Numbered from the stretch's first letter, positions 8,350-16,853 are shown. The stretch is DNA of 64,000 nucleotides from Dietzia sp. ANT_WB102 (GCF_008369165.1 NZ_VOBA01000001.1:992001-1056000), one strand, 5' to 3'. Numbers and translations: made by a program. The notes: a model not told the origin generated them from the sequence alone.

Positions 8350-9864
8350 ATGAGCGAGCAGTTCCCGATCGGCGTACTGGAGTCCTTCCGGGCCGCGTTC
8401 TCCTCCCCGGCGAGGTTGCGCACCGAGGTGCTGGCCGGTCTCGTGGTCGCGCTCGCGTTGATCCCGGAGGCGATCTCGTTCTCCATCCTGGCCGGGGTCG
8501 ATCCCCGCGTCGGGCTGTTCGCCTCGGTGACGATGGCCGTGACCATCGCGTTCTCCGGCGGTCGTCCCGCCATGATCTCTGCCGCCACGGGCGCCATCGC
8601 CCTGGTGATCGCACCGGTCGTCGCCGACCACGGTCTCGACTACCTCATCGCCACCGTGCTGCTCGGCGGAGTGCTGCAGATCCTGCTCAGTCTGCTCGGC
8701 GTCGCCAAGCTGATGCGCTTCATCCCCCGCTCGGTCATGATCGGCTTCGTCAACGCTCTGGCCATCCTCATCTTCATGGCGCAGATCCCGCACCTGGTGG
8801 GCGTGCCATGGCTGGTGTATCCGCTGGTTGCGGCAGGAATCGTCATCATGGTGGGCTTCCCGCGCCTCACGACCGTGGTCCCGGCGCCGCTCATTGCCAT
8901 CGTCGCGATCACGGCCGTCGTCCTGATGGTGGGCTGGTCAGTTCCCGACGTATCCGAACAGGGCGAGCTACCGACCTCCTTGCCGTCGTTGCTGTTCCCC
9001 GACGTCCCCCTGACGCTGGAGACACTCCAGATCATCGCCCCCTACGCGCTGGCGATGGCGCTTGTCGGACTGATGGAGTCCCTGATGACGGCGAAGCTCG
9101 TCGACGACATCACCGAGACCCACTCCGATAAGACCCGCGAGGGCCTGGGGCAGGGTGTGGCCAACCTCGTCACCGGCTTCTTCGGCGGGATGGGCGGCTG
9201 CGCGATGATCGGGCAGACGATGATCAACGTCAAGCAGTCCCGCGCGCGGACGCGGCTGTCCACCTTGCTCGCCGGAGTGTTCCTGCTCGTCCTCGTCGTC
9301 GTCCTGGGCGATGTCGTCGGCCTCATCCCCATGGCCGCGCTGGTCGCGGTGATGATCATGGTCTCCGTCGGCACGCTGGACTGGCATTCGATCCACCCAC
9401 GCACACTGCGCCTCATGCCGCTGTCGGAGACACTCGTCATGCTGGTCACCGTCGCGGCGACCGTGTGGACGAGCAACTTGGCGATCGGCGTCGTGGCGGG
9501 CGTGCTCACCGCGATGGTGATGTTCGCGCGTCGTGTCGCGCGAATGACCACCGTGGAGAAGGTGGCGGAGCTCGATACCGACCACGACGGCGAGGTGGAC
9601 ACCCGCACCTACCGGGTCACGGGCGAACTTTTCTGGGCCTCCAGCAACGACCTCGTATACCAATTCGACTACTCCGGGGATCCCCAGAACGTGATCCTGG
9701 ACCTCACCGACGCCGACATCTGGGACGCCTCCACCGTCGCGACGTTGGACGCCGTGCAGCAGAAGTACTCGGCCAAGGGCAAGACCCTGTCGGTAATTGG
9801 ACTGGACGGCGCGAGCCAAGAGCGGCTCGACAAACTGTCAGGAAACCTCGGCGGGGGATTCTGA
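8350..9864 (+). CDS. SulP (SLC26) family anion transporter with STAS domain
   Basis: A 504-residue membrane protein with about 12-14 helices, followed by a cytoplasmic STAS domain (residues about 395-504). The N-terminal part has VVALALIPEAISFSILAGVDP, the SulP signature region, and GGMGGCAMIGQTMIN later in the transport core. The STAS domain shows VILDLTDADIWDASTVATLD. SulP proteins carry sulfate, bicarbonate or dicarboxylates, usually with Na+ or H+. The substrate here is not decided and no sulfate-assimilation genes are adjacent. ATG 8350 and GTG 8344 are both possible starts. Divergent from the MerR gene. Confidence 0.88.
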   Translation: MSEQFPIGVLESFRAAFSSPARLRTEVLAGLVVALALIPEAISFSILAGVDPRVGLFASVTMAVTIAFSGGRPAMISAATGAIALVIAPVVADHGLDYLIATVLLGGVLQILLSLLGVAKLMRFIPRSVMIGFVNALAILIFMAQIPHLVGVPWLVYPLVAAGIVIMVGFPRLTTVVPAPLIAIVAITAVVLMVGWSVPDVSEQGELPTSLPSLLFPDVPLTLETLQIIAPYALAMALVGLMESLMTAKLVDDITETHSDKTREGLGQGVANLVTGFFGGMGGCAMIGQTMINVKQSRARTRLSTLLAGVFLLVLVVVLGDVVGLIPMAALVAVMIMVSVGTLDWHSIHPRTLRLMPLSETLVMLVTVAATVWTSNLAIGVVAGVLTAMVMFARRVARMTTVEKVAELDTDHDGEVDTRTYRVTGELFWASSNDLVYQFDYSGDPQNVILDLTDADIWDASTVATLDAVQQKYSAKGKTLSVIGLDGASQERLDKLSGNLGGGF

Positions 9865-9953
9865 CCGGCTGGCCGTCTGCTGTGTGATCCCGAGAGGCTC
9901 GGACAGGGTGCGTGATCCCGAGGGCCCGCTCCGCGGCGGGCGATCGGCGTGGA

Positions 9954-10382
9954 TCAGTAGCCTGTGTAGCGTTTCGGTTCGTCTCCGAATGTAAAGCCTC
10001 GACCGGAGATCTCCTCCGGTGTGATCTCGACGAAGTTGTACTTCAAGGTCGGGACCCAGGGCTTGAGATCGAGCTCCTCGGCGCGGTTGATCTCGTCGAA
10101 TCTGTCGAGTCGTCGCGCCGTGCCGCGGACGACGATCGACCATGCGTTGTCGTTCTCGATGTGGTCGACCTGGAACACAACGTCCGGATGGACGGTGATC
10201 CCGGCCAACTTGGTGCCTTCCGCAGTGCGGAAGAACAGCGTGCCTTCCGGGGACAAGGCGTAGTTGACGGGGAAGATCTCTGCCCGGCCGTCGGAGACGG
10301 TGACCAGGCGCCCCAAAGAGACCGTTCCGAGAAGCTCAAGGCTGCGAGCCTCGTCGAAACTCGTGATCGGGTTCGCGTCCAT
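9954..10382 (-). CDS. Pyridoxamine 5'-phosphate oxidase family / NimA-like flavin protein
   Basis: A 142-residue single-domain FMN-binding split barrel. The order LGRLVTVSDGRAEIFPVNYAL, then LFFRTAEGTKLAGI, then VVFQVDHIENDNAWSIVVRGTA is typical of the PNPOx-like group that includes nitroimidazole-resistance and F420-dependent reductases. It lacks the substrate-binding C-terminal extension of true PdxH, so a role in vitamin B6 synthesis is unlikely. Flavin or deazaflavin reduction of small molecules is more plausible. It is divergent from ectA, separated by 167 nt, and convergent with the SulP gene. Confidence 0.8.
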   Translation of the reverse strand: MDANPITSFDEARSLELLGTVSLGRLVTVSDGRAEIFPVNYALSPEGTLFFRTAEGTKLAGITVHPDVVFQVDHIENDNAWSIVVRGTARRLDRFDEINRAEELDLKPWVPTLKYNFVEITPEEISGRGFTFGDEPKRYTGY

Positions 10383-10549
10383 GGATCAATACTGGCACGG
10401 CGCGACCACCTTTGGAACCGATGGCGGGACATCCTCAGTGACCGACCTCACTCCCTATCGGCCACCTGCACACTCATCAGGAAATCAGGTAACGAAGTGG
10501 AGAAGGTGGATGCAACAATCTGAGGACGTCACTACGGTGGACACCGACT
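10383..10549. promoter_or_regulatory. Divergent intergenic region upstream of ectA
   Basis: These 167 nt are less GC-rich than the flanks and must hold the ectABC promoter and that of the PPOX-like gene. I see no box pair that meets consensus well enough to name. No GlnR- or MarR-type dyad is evident. Confidence 0.4.
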
Positions 10550-11062
10550 ATGACCCCAGGAGAACGAGAAGTACCCCGTAACCCTGATTCGTCCGACGCG
10601 GTATTCCGGGTGCCCACGGCGGCCGACGGAACGCGCATGTGGGAGATCGCCCGTGACAGTGGCGTTCTCGACCTCAACTCCTCCTACGCCTATGTGCTGT
10701 GGGGGGCGGAGTTCTCAGAGAGCTCCGTCGTCGTGGAAGTCGAGGGCCGCGTCGTAGGCTTCGTCACCGGATTCATCCGCCCGTCCGAGCCGGACACGAT
10801 CTTCGTATGGCAGGTCGGCGTAGACGCCGACCAACGCGGCAAGGGATTGGCGGCGCGACTGCTGCACCACCTCATGGACAGGCTCGCCGAGCGCGGAGTG
10901 GTGCGTCTACGGACCACCATCAGCCCGGACAATGAGGCCTCGCAGCGCACCTTCGGTGCCGTGGCCCGCGACCGCGGAATGACACTGTCCAACGAGGACT
11001 ACCTGAGCTCCGAGCTACTCGGAGAAGGTCACGAGCAAGAAGACCTCTACACGATTTCCTAG
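10550..11062 (+). CDS. ectA: L-2,4-diaminobutyrate N-gamma-acetyltransferase (ectoine synthesis)
   Basis: A 170-residue GNAT enzyme that acetylates L-2,4-diaminobutyrate, the second step of ectoine synthesis. The motifs VWQVGVDADQRGKGLAARLL (acetyl-CoA loop) and TISPDNEASQRTFGAVARD are the EctA hallmarks, and DLNSSYAYVLWG at the N-terminal half is the conserved substrate-side segment. Length matches the family. First gene of ectABC, 69 nt ahead of ectB. The operon makes the osmoprotectant ectoine in the cytoplasm and is normally induced by salt. Confidence 0.95.
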   Translation: MTPGEREVPRNPDSSDAVFRVPTAADGTRMWEIARDSGVLDLNSSYAYVLWGAEFSESSVVVEVEGRVVGFVTGFIRPSEPDTIFVWQVGVDADQRGKGLAARLLHHLMDRLAERGVVRLRTTISPDNEASQRTFGAVARDRGMTLSNEDYLSSELLGEGHEQEDLYTIS

Positions 11063-11131
11063 ATAAGGGCGCGCGGGCCGCCCGGCCCGCCACCGACGCC
11101 CGCCTCTTTACAAATGGAGTGATCTGAGACC

Positions 11132-12427
11132 ATGACCGAGTCCACGCACGACACCAGCACCAACACGGACATCTTTTCCGACCGCGAGTCGGAGGTGCGT
11201 AGCTACTCGCGAAACTGGCCGGTGGTATTCGACACCGCCAAGGGCACGACGCTCAAGACCGTCGATGGGGACGAGTACCTCGACTTCTTCGGCGGCGCGG
11301 GCGCGCTGAACTACGGCCACAACGACGATGACATGAAGGCCGCCCTGCTGGAGTACATCCAGCGCGACGGCGTCACCCATTCGCTCGACAAGTACACGGT
11401 CGCCAAGCGCGCCTTCCTGGAGACCTTCAGTTCGACGATCCTCGAGCCGCGCGGACTGGACTACAAGGTGATGTTCCCCGGGCCGACCGGTACCAACGCT
11501 GTCGAGTCCGCGCTCAAGCTGGCCCGCAAGGTCACCGGCCGCGAGGCGATCATCAACTTCACCAACTCGTTCCACGGCATGACCCTGGGGTCGCTCTCGG
11601 TGACGGGTAACTCGATGAAGCGCGCCGGCGCCGGAATCCCGCTCGTCCACGCCACGCCGATGCCGTACGACAACTACTTCGGCGGCGTCACCGAGGACTT
11701 CCAGTGGATGGAGCGCGTGCTCGTGGACTCCGGCTCGGGCATGAACCGCCCCGCGGCCGTCATCGTCGAGTGCGTCCAGGGTGAGGGCGGCATCAACGCT
11801 GCTCGCGCCGAGTGGCTCCAGGCTCTCGACGAGCTGTGCAAGCGCCACGAGATTCTGTTGATCGTTGACGACGTCCAGATGGGCTGCGGCCGCACGGGCG
11901 AGTTCTTCTCGTTCGAGTTCGCGGGTATCAAGCCGGATATCGTCACCCTGTCCAAGTCGATCGGCGGCTACGGCTTGCCGCTGGCGGTCACCCTGTTCAA
12001 CCGTGAGCTCGACGAGTGGACGCCGGGCGAGCACAACGGCACCTTCCGCGGCAACAACATGGCGTTCGTCACCGCCGAGCTGGCGCTGCGCAAGTACTGG
12101 TCGGACGACGAGTTGCAGAACAGGACCCTGGAGAACGGCCGCATCCTGCGCGAGCGCTTCTCCCCGCTGGTCTACAAGTACGAGGACAAGCTCGAGCTCC
12201 GTGGCCGCGGTATGGCGTTCGGCATCGCCTTCCTCGAGAAGCCGGAGCTGGCCGGACAGGTGATGGCCCGCTGCTTCGACAACAAGATGCTGGTCGAGAC
12301 CGCCGGGCCGAGCGACGAGGTCGTCAAGTTCCTCGCCCCGCTCACCCTGACCGACGACGAGCGTGACCGCGGCATCGAGATCTGTTACGAGGCCGTCGAC
12401 TACGTCCTCGCCCAGCAGTACGCCTGA
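11132..12427 (+). CDS. ectB: Diaminobutyrate--2-oxoglutarate aminotransferase
   Basis: A 431-residue class-III PLP aminotransferase that makes L-2,4-diaminobutyrate from aspartate semialdehyde and glutamate, the first step of ectoine synthesis. Motifs include DFFGGAGALNYGHN, FPGPTGTNAVESALKLARK, VDDVQMGCGRTGEFFSFE (PLP ring Asp) and VTLSKSIGGYGLPLA, whose Lys near residue 276 forms the Schiff base. The length and the QMGCGRTG wording are specific for EctB rather than 4-aminobutyrate aminotransferase. Middle gene of ectABC, 37 nt before ectC. Confidence 0.96.
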   Translation: MTESTHDTSTNTDIFSDRESEVRSYSRNWPVVFDTAKGTTLKTVDGDEYLDFFGGAGALNYGHNDDDMKAALLEYIQRDGVTHSLDKYTVAKRAFLETFSSTILEPRGLDYKVMFPGPTGTNAVESALKLARKVTGREAIINFTNSFHGMTLGSLSVTGNSMKRAGAGIPLVHATPMPYDNYFGGVTEDFQWMERVLVDSGSGMNRPAAVIVECVQGEGGINAARAEWLQALDELCKRHEILLIVDDVQMGCGRTGEFFSFEFAGIKPDIVTLSKSIGGYGLPLAVTLFNRELDEWTPGEHNGTFRGNNMAFVTAELALRKYWSDDELQNRTLENGRILRERFSPLVYKYEDKLELRGRGMAFGIAFLEKPELAGQVMARCFDNKMLVETAGPSDEVVKFLAPLTLTDDERDRGIEICYEAVDYVLAQQYA

Positions 12428-12464
12428 GCCACAGACCACCACACCCTCGACGAGGAGGCACCGC

Positions 12465-12887
12465 ATGATCGTTCGCACCACCGCAGAGATCACCGACACC
12501 GACCGCCACATCAAGGGCAACAACGGCAACTGGGAGTCCAAGCGGATCGTCCTGGCCGACGACCGCGTCGGGTTCTCGTTCCACGAGACCACCATCGCCG
12601 CCGGCACGACCAACGACTTCCACTACGCCAACCACATCGAGGCCGTCTGGCTGACCCGCGGTAAGGGCACGCTCCGTGACCTCACCAACAACAAGGAGTA
12701 CCCGCTCGAGGCGGGCTCCATGTATCTGCTCGACGGGCACGAGAAGCACCAGGTCATCGTGGAGGAGGAGATGCAGATGCTCTGCGTTTTCAACCCCCCG
12801 GTCGTCGGCGACGAGAACCATGACGAGAACGGCATCTACCCGCTCCTGCGTCTGCAGGACGACGGCACGGTCGTTCGCGAGAAGTAA
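12465..12887 (+). CDS. ectC: L-ectoine synthase
   Basis: A 140-residue cupin that cyclises N-gamma-acetyl-diaminobutyrate to ectoine. Visible EctC features are MIVRTTAEI, WESKRIVLADD, FHYANHIEAVWL, the cupin strand ending in MYLLDGHEKHQV, and LCVFNPPVVGDENHDENG. The Glu of NHIEAVW and the His of GHEKH are in the positions that bind iron in characterised EctC. The ATG follows GAGGAGG by 6 nt. The gene after it is an unrelated deacetylase, so no ectoine hydroxylase (ectD) is linked here. A small GTGCCC/GGGCAC hairpin follows the stop. Confidence 0.96.
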   Translation: MIVRTTAEITDTDRHIKGNNGNWESKRIVLADDRVGFSFHETTIAAGTTNDFHYANHIEAVWLTRGKGTLRDLTNNKEYPLEAGSMYLLDGHEKHQVIVEEEMQMLCVFNPPVVGDENHDENGIYPLLRLQDDGTVVREK

Positions 12888-12894
12888 CACCCGG

Positions 12895-12910
12895 GTGCCC
12901 CGACGGGCAC
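12895..12910 (+). terminator. Weak hairpin after ectC
   Basis: GTGCCC-CGAC-GGGCAC forms a 6-bp stem 8 nt after the ectC stop. There is no U-tract, so it may only slow or mark the 3' end. Confidence 0.3.
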
Positions 12911-13074
12911 ATGCGGGCACAAGGGGGCATCCCCACTCACTCCCCGGTCGGATTCGTTCAGTGCGAGCGAAACCGTCCGGGGAGTCGTGCGTCGTGCGTT
13001 GTCCGGCAGCGTCGACAGTCGTGCCGATTTGGTTGCGACGAGCGTCCGGGCGCCGGGAGGGGCAGAATGTCCAG

Positions 13075-13908
13075 GTGTCTACGATCGTGTTTCTCCACGC
13101 CCACCCCGATGACGAGACTTCTCAGACCGCGGGGATGATGGCGCTGGCCTCCCGCGAGGGCCATCGTGTGGTGACGGTGTTCGCCACGGACGGTGATCAC
13201 GGCGAGCGTCCCGATCACCTCGGGCCGGATGGCGACCTGGTCGAGCACCGGCGCGGGGAGGCCCGGGCAGCGGCGGCAGTGTTGGGTGCCGCCCGGATCG
13301 ACTGGCTGGGATACCGCGACTCGGGGATGACCGGGTGGGAACAAAATGATGATCCGCGGTGCCTCCACGGCGCCGACGTCGACGAGGCCGCGGCCCGGGT
13401 GGCGCGGATCCTCGACCGCGAGAACGCCGATGTCCTCGTGGGTTATGACTACCACGGAAACTACGGGCACCCCGACCACATCGCGGTGCATCGGATCGCG
13501 CGCCGCGCGGTGGAACTGGCCGCGCACCGCCCCCGCCTGCTCGAGGCGACGACTAACCGGGACGCCCAACTCGAGATGATCGACAGCCCCGAGGCGGTGG
13601 CGTTCTTGGAAACTCTCGCGGCCGGCGGGATGACGATGGACGTCGAGCAGCTGCGCACGATGATCCTCACGGGCGATGACGGCCTGCCGGTCGGGGTCGC
13701 GGAATCGGAGATCGCGTGGGCGATCGACCTGCCGGGGGACGTGATCGACCTCAAGCGCAGTGCGATGCAGTGCCACGCCAGTCAGACCAGCGACATCGGC
13801 ATGATGCTCGCCCTCCCGCCGGAGGTGTACGCGCTGTCCTTCGGCACCGAGTACCTCATCGACCCCGGTACGGACGAGCCGATGCGCCGTGGGTGGCCGT
13901 TCGGCTAA
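13075..13908 (+). CDS. PIG-L family deacetylase, MshB/Mca-like
   Basis: A 277-residue zinc deacetylase. FLHAHPDDETSQTAG carries the AHPDDE metal motif, DGDHGERPDHLG follows as the strand-2 loop, and YGHPDHIAVHRIAR is the HPDH(I/V)xVH motif that supplies the third ligand. These match the LmbE branch that includes mycothiol enzymes MshB (GlcNAc-Ins deacetylase) and Mca (mycothiol S-conjugate amidase). Both are expected in this lineage, but I cannot tell which, if either, this is. GTG 13075 is the closest in-frame start before the first strand. An AGGGG lies about 10 nt before it. Tail to tail with the DUF2332 gene. Confidence 0.82.
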   Translation: MSTIVFLHAHPDDETSQTAGMMALASREGHRVVTVFATDGDHGERPDHLGPDGDLVEHRRGEARAAAAVLGAARIDWLGYRDSGMTGWEQNDDPRCLHGADVDEAAARVARILDRENADVLVGYDYHGNYGHPDHIAVHRIARRAVELAAHRPRLLEATTNRDAQLEMIDSPEAVAFLETLAAGGMTMDVEQLRTMILTGDDGLPVGVAESEIAWAIDLPGDVIDLKRSAMQCHASQTSDIGMMLALPPEVYALSFGTEYLIDPGTDEPMRRGWPFG

Positions 13909-13940
13909 GCGCGGTTGGACAGGACGATCAGGCCGGAAGG

Positions 13941-14948
13941 TCAGGGCATGTCGAGGGCGCGGACCCAGTCGCCGTGGCCGTGCGCCGTGGCGAGGGGGCG
14001 ACCGTTGACGGCGACGACGAAGATGCCCTTGTGTCGACGGATCGATGCCGGGACCTGCTCGGCGACGTCGGGCAGGAGTGTCACTCCCTCGACCGAGATC
14101 CACACACAATCCAGCTCGGTGACCCGGCGGACGAACTCTGTGCGGGCCGGGGGCTCGAGGTAGCCGAGCACCGCGGTGTGGAAGACCACCGGCGTGGATC
14201 CCGCGGGACAGGCGGCGACGGAAGTTTCCAGGTTCTCGACCAGATCGCCGGCGATGATCTGGGGCGGGTCGGCGGCGGCAATATCGAGGGCGGCCTCCAG
14301 GCGCGGTCCGCGCTCGGCGTGCTGCCCGGGCCAGATGAGGCTCTGCAGCCAGGCGCGTGAGCTGGTGTCGGCGGGGTCGATGGGGGACAGGTCGACGCCA
14401 CCCCGGTGGACGACCTCCGGAAGCGAACGGGGCAGGGGCACGCCGTCGCGCAGGTCGCAGTCCAGCACGGGGGGAAGTCCACCGGCGCCGGTGGGGCGTA
14501 GTTCGCGGGGGTTCCCGCCGTCGAGCGTGTACTGGTAGGCGTAGCGGTCCGGGTACAGGCACAGCCCGGCAGAGGCCCCCATCTCCACCAGCGAGAGCGG
14601 CCCGGGGAGTAGGGACAGGAACGGCAGGAGCACTGCGCAGCGCTTGGCCTCGTTGGTCTGGGTGGAGTGGGTGAGCACGATCTGCTCGATGTCCAACCAG
14701 TGGGCGTGGACGAACTCGCGGAAGGCCGTGTAGTCCTCGGTCTCTGGTGCGCCGGCGTGCCTGGCGGAGGCGAAGAACAGGGCCGGTTGGCGCTTGATCC
14801 GTGGCAGCGACGCGATGAGTGCGCTGGTGTCGGGGTCGTCGGCGATGCCGCGGGCCCAGGCGAGATAGACCGGGGTGCGTTGACGGACCTCGAACTCGGC
14901 GAAATCCGAGTAGCGGGTCGGGACGTCGTCGACGTGCGCGGAGTCCAT
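13941..14948 (-). CDS. DUF2332 family protein
   Basis: A 335-residue protein of a family common in actinobacteria and some proteobacteria. Recognisable segments are RTPVYLAWARGIADD, IKRQPALFFASARHAG, LVEMGASAGLCLYPDRY (a methyltransferase-like Gly-rich strand) and GDLVENLET with a late VVFHTAVLGYL. The second half therefore looks like a Rossmann-type fold with a possible SAM site, but no activity has been established for the family as far as I know. ATG 14948 is preferred. GTG 14966 is an in-frame alternative. It is divergent from the GST-like gene, and the gap contains one copy of the 66-bp inverted-repeat element. Confidence 0.8.
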   Translation of the reverse strand: MDSAHVDDVPTRYSDFAEFEVRQRTPVYLAWARGIADDPDTSALIASLPRIKRQPALFFASARHAGAPETEDYTAFREFVHAHWLDIEQIVLTHSTQTNEAKRCAVLLPFLSLLPGPLSLVEMGASAGLCLYPDRYAYQYTLDGGNPRELRPTGAGGLPPVLDCDLRDGVPLPRSLPEVVHRGGVDLSPIDPADTSSRAWLQSLIWPGQHAERGPRLEAALDIAAADPPQIIAGDLVENLETSVAACPAGSTPVVFHTAVLGYLEPPARTEFVRRVTELDCVWISVEGVTLLPDVAEQVPASIRRHKGIFVVAVNGRPLATAHGHGDWVRALDMP

Positions 14949-14984
14949 GTCCCCAGCGTGGCACACCCCGGGGGCCGCAGGTAG

Positions 14985-15050
14985 GTGGAGTCACTCAGTC
15001 ATCGGGGCGGGGGAAATCACCTGGCGCAATGCTGACCGCAGTGACTCCAC
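14985..15050. repeat. 66-bp dispersed element with 11-bp terminal inverted repeats, copy 1
   Basis: The ends are GTGGAGTCACT and AGTGACTCCAC, a perfect 11-bp inverted repeat around a 44-nt centre. The centre is about two-thirds identical to that of the second copy at 37952-38017, and both copies are exactly 66 bp. Within the centre GTCA and TGAC can lengthen the stem. It lies in the divergent gap between the DUF2332 gene and the GST-like gene. It codes for nothing and may be a REP/MITE-type element or a structured RNA. Confidence 0.8.
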
Positions 15051-15131
15051 GGGGGAACGGCACCACCCCGCGGTTTCTGCCTCTCGCCGCTGATCGTCCT
15101 GAAGGCTGGCCGAGACAGACCCGAGCGGGTA

Positions 15132-15150
15132 TATTGGTGACGTATCAATA
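15132..15150. promoter_or_regulatory. Promoter and possible operator of the GST-like gene
   Basis: TATATT at 15130-15135 is a good -10 box, 43 nt before the proposed start. It overlaps an inverted repeat TATTG / CAATA with a 9-nt centre (15132-15150), placed where a repressor would block initiation. No clear -35 is present and no regulator gene is adjacent. Confidence 0.35.
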
Positions 15151-15177
15151 AAATGACGCCGAATCCTGGAGGCCCCC

Positions 15178-16248
15178 ATTTCTACCGACTCCGACTTCAC
15201 GCCCGCCAAGAACGCCTCGACCGACGGTGAATTCGTCCGCGACGCCACCTACATCAACGACCGCGTGGTGGCGGAGGTGCCGGCCGGGTCAGACCCGGTG
15301 GGGGACACGATAGGTGAGATGCGCTGGCCGGTGGAGGCCGGTCGTTATCGGCTCATGGCGGCCCGTGCCTGCCCGTGGGCTAGTCGCACGATCATCGTGC
15401 GCCGCTTGATGGGGCTCGAGGACGCCATCTCGATGGGCCTCGCGGGCCCTACCCACGACGTCAATTCCTGGGTGTTTGACCTCGACCCGGATGAGAAGGA
15501 CCCGGTCACCGGCCTGCACCGCCTGCAGGAGGCCTACTTCAACCGGATCCCTGATTACCCGCGCGGCATCACGGTGCCAGCGCTTGTCGACCTGCCGACG
15601 AAGTCCGTTGTCACCAACGCCTTCGAGAAGCTGAACTTCGACCTCCTCAACGAGTGGACGGCCTTCCATCGCGACGGCGCCCCGGACCTGTACCCGGAGA
15701 AGCATCGCGACGAGATCGACGAGCTGGACTCGTGGGTCTACCCCACGGTCAACAACGGCGTCTACCGCAGTGGCTTCGCCGCCGAGCAGGGTGCGTACGA
15801 AACGGCCTACGACGAACTGTGGGCCTCCCTGGACCGTCTCGAGGAGAGGCTGTCCACGCGCCGCTACCTCGTCGGTGACACGATCACTGTCGCGGACATT
15901 CGCCTGTTCACCACGCTGGTCCGCTTCGATGCGGTCTACCACGGCCACTTCAAGGCCAACCGCAGCAAGATCAGCGAGATGCCGGCGCTGTGGGGTTACC
16001 TGCGTGACCTGTTCCAAACCCCCGGTTTCGGCGACACCTGCGACTTCCCGCAGATCAAGGAGCACTACTACAACGTCCACCGGGACGTTAACCCCACCGG
16101 CGTGGTCCCCAAGGGTCCGGACCTGTCCGGGCTGCTCACGCCACACCACCGCGAGGAGCTGGGCGGCTGCCCGTTCGGGGACGGAACCGCACCCGGGCCC
16201 ATCGCCAACCCGGCGGAACGCGTCCCCGAGGGGCATGGCGCGGTCTGA
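15178..16248 (+). CDS. Glutathionyl-hydroquinone-reductase-like S-transferase, apparent ATT start
   Basis: A 356-residue cytosolic protein of the Xi-class GST / YqjG (ECM4) family, which reduces S-thiolated hydroquinones. In actinobacteria the thiol is probably mycothiol. MAARACPWASRTIIVRR carries the catalytic Cys (C65) in the CPWA motif, GITVPALVD is the cis-Pro segment, and the C-terminal helical domain runs to PKGPDLSGLL. Coding homology begins well before the first GTG (15265): the frame reads EFVRDATYINDRV upstream of it. The only sensible start is ATT at 15178, 5 nt after a perfect GGAGG. No ATG, GTG or TTG exists in frame there. A sequencing change from ATG is the other explanation. 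Confidence 0.82.
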   Translation: MSTDSDFTPAKNASTDGEFVRDATYINDRVVAEVPAGSDPVGDTIGEMRWPVEAGRYRLMAARACPWASRTIIVRRLMGLEDAISMGLAGPTHDVNSWVFDLDPDEKDPVTGLHRLQEAYFNRIPDYPRGITVPALVDLPTKSVVTNAFEKLNFDLLNEWTAFHRDGAPDLYPEKHRDEIDELDSWVYPTVNNGVYRSGFAAEQGAYETAYDELWASLDRLEERLSTRRYLVGDTITVADIRLFTTLVRFDAVYHGHFKANRSKISEMPALWGYLRDLFQTPGFGDTCDFPQIKEHYYNVHRDVNPTGVVPKGPDLSGLLTPHHREELGGCPFGDGTAPGPIANPAERVPEGHGAV

Positions 16249-16264
16249 CAGACGAGTTAACGCC

Positions 16265-16281
16265 TAGACTCATCGCCTGTG
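16265..16281 (+). promoter_or_regulatory. Leaderless-type -10 box for the GtrA gene
   Basis: TAGACT at 16265-16270 lies 8 nt before the GTG start, with no Shine-Dalgarno between. This spacing fits transcription starting at or just before the start codon. Confidence 0.45.
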
Positions 16282-16845
16282 AACCCAGCCCCCGTCGAAC
16301 TCGGCCGCTACCGTCGTGGTGCCCGGCAATTCATCATGTTCGGCATCGTCGGCGGCTCCGGCATGGTCGTCAACATGATCGTCACGGTCCTGATGAACAA
16401 GGCCAACGGCGGGACGCAGAACGCCCAGGACATCCTGTTTCCCCTCGCGGGGACGGAGTTCAACTTCCGGTTCACCACGCTCGTGTGGGTGGTGGCGTTC
16501 TTCGTGGCGAACGTCTACAACTTCCTACTCAACCGGCACTGGACGTTCGGCAAGGGGCACAAGGCGCCGGCCTGGCAGGAATTCTGGCCGTTCCTCGTGG
16601 TGGGATCGGTGGCCGCAGCCGCGGGCATCTTCATCAAGCTCGCGTTCACCAACCCCACCAGCCCCCTCTATCTGCAGGAACCGTTCTGGCATGAAGACGC
16701 GGGGATCCACTCCCGGGAGTACTGGAGCCAGCTGCTGACGATCCTCATCACGATGCCGATCAACTTCGTCGTCAACAAGCTCTGGACGTTCCGCGCGGTG
16801 CGTAACCGTCACCACGCACGTTCCATGGCCGACGCAGTGATCTAG
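16279..16845 (+). CDS. GtrA family membrane protein
   Basis: A 188-residue protein with four predicted membrane helices. The first half (FIMFGIVGGSGMVVNMIV), the VYNFLLNRHWTFG motif after helix 3 and FVVNKLWTFR at the end are GtrA hallmarks. GtrA proteins help move polyprenyl-linked sugars across the membrane and are often linked to cell-wall polysaccharide genes. An insertion of about 25 residues (NKANGGTQNAQ and nearby) separates the first two helices. The mycobacterial relatives act in arabinogalactan or decaprenyl-phosphoarabinose handling. Here it is followed 8 nt later by the TRIC gene. Confidence 0.85.
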   Translation: MNPAPVELGRYRRGARQFIMFGIVGGSGMVVNMIVTVLMNKANGGTQNAQDILFPLAGTEFNFRFTTLVWVVAFFVANVYNFLLNRHWTFGKGHKAPAWQEFWPFLVVGSVAAAAGIFIKLAFTNPTSPLYLQEPFWHEDAGIHSREYWSQLLTILITMPINFVVNKLWTFRAVRNRHHARSMADAVI

Positions 16846-16853
16846 GCAAAACC

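Noticed and set aside
9884-9922. Direct repeat GTGATCCCGAG, two copies 28 nt apart, between the SulP and PPOX-like genes
   Set aside because: Only two short copies in a convergent gap, with no partner elsewhere. Could be chance or a decayed duplication.
11108-12613. Minus-strand frame of 501 codons antisense to ectB and the start of ectC
   Set aside because: Shadow of a strongly conserved PLP enzyme. No RBS or recognisable domain.
12958-14994. Minus-strand frame of 678 codons across the PIG-L and DUF2332 genes
   Set aside because: Arg/Pro-rich shadow frame, overlapping two genes with clear motifs in other frames.
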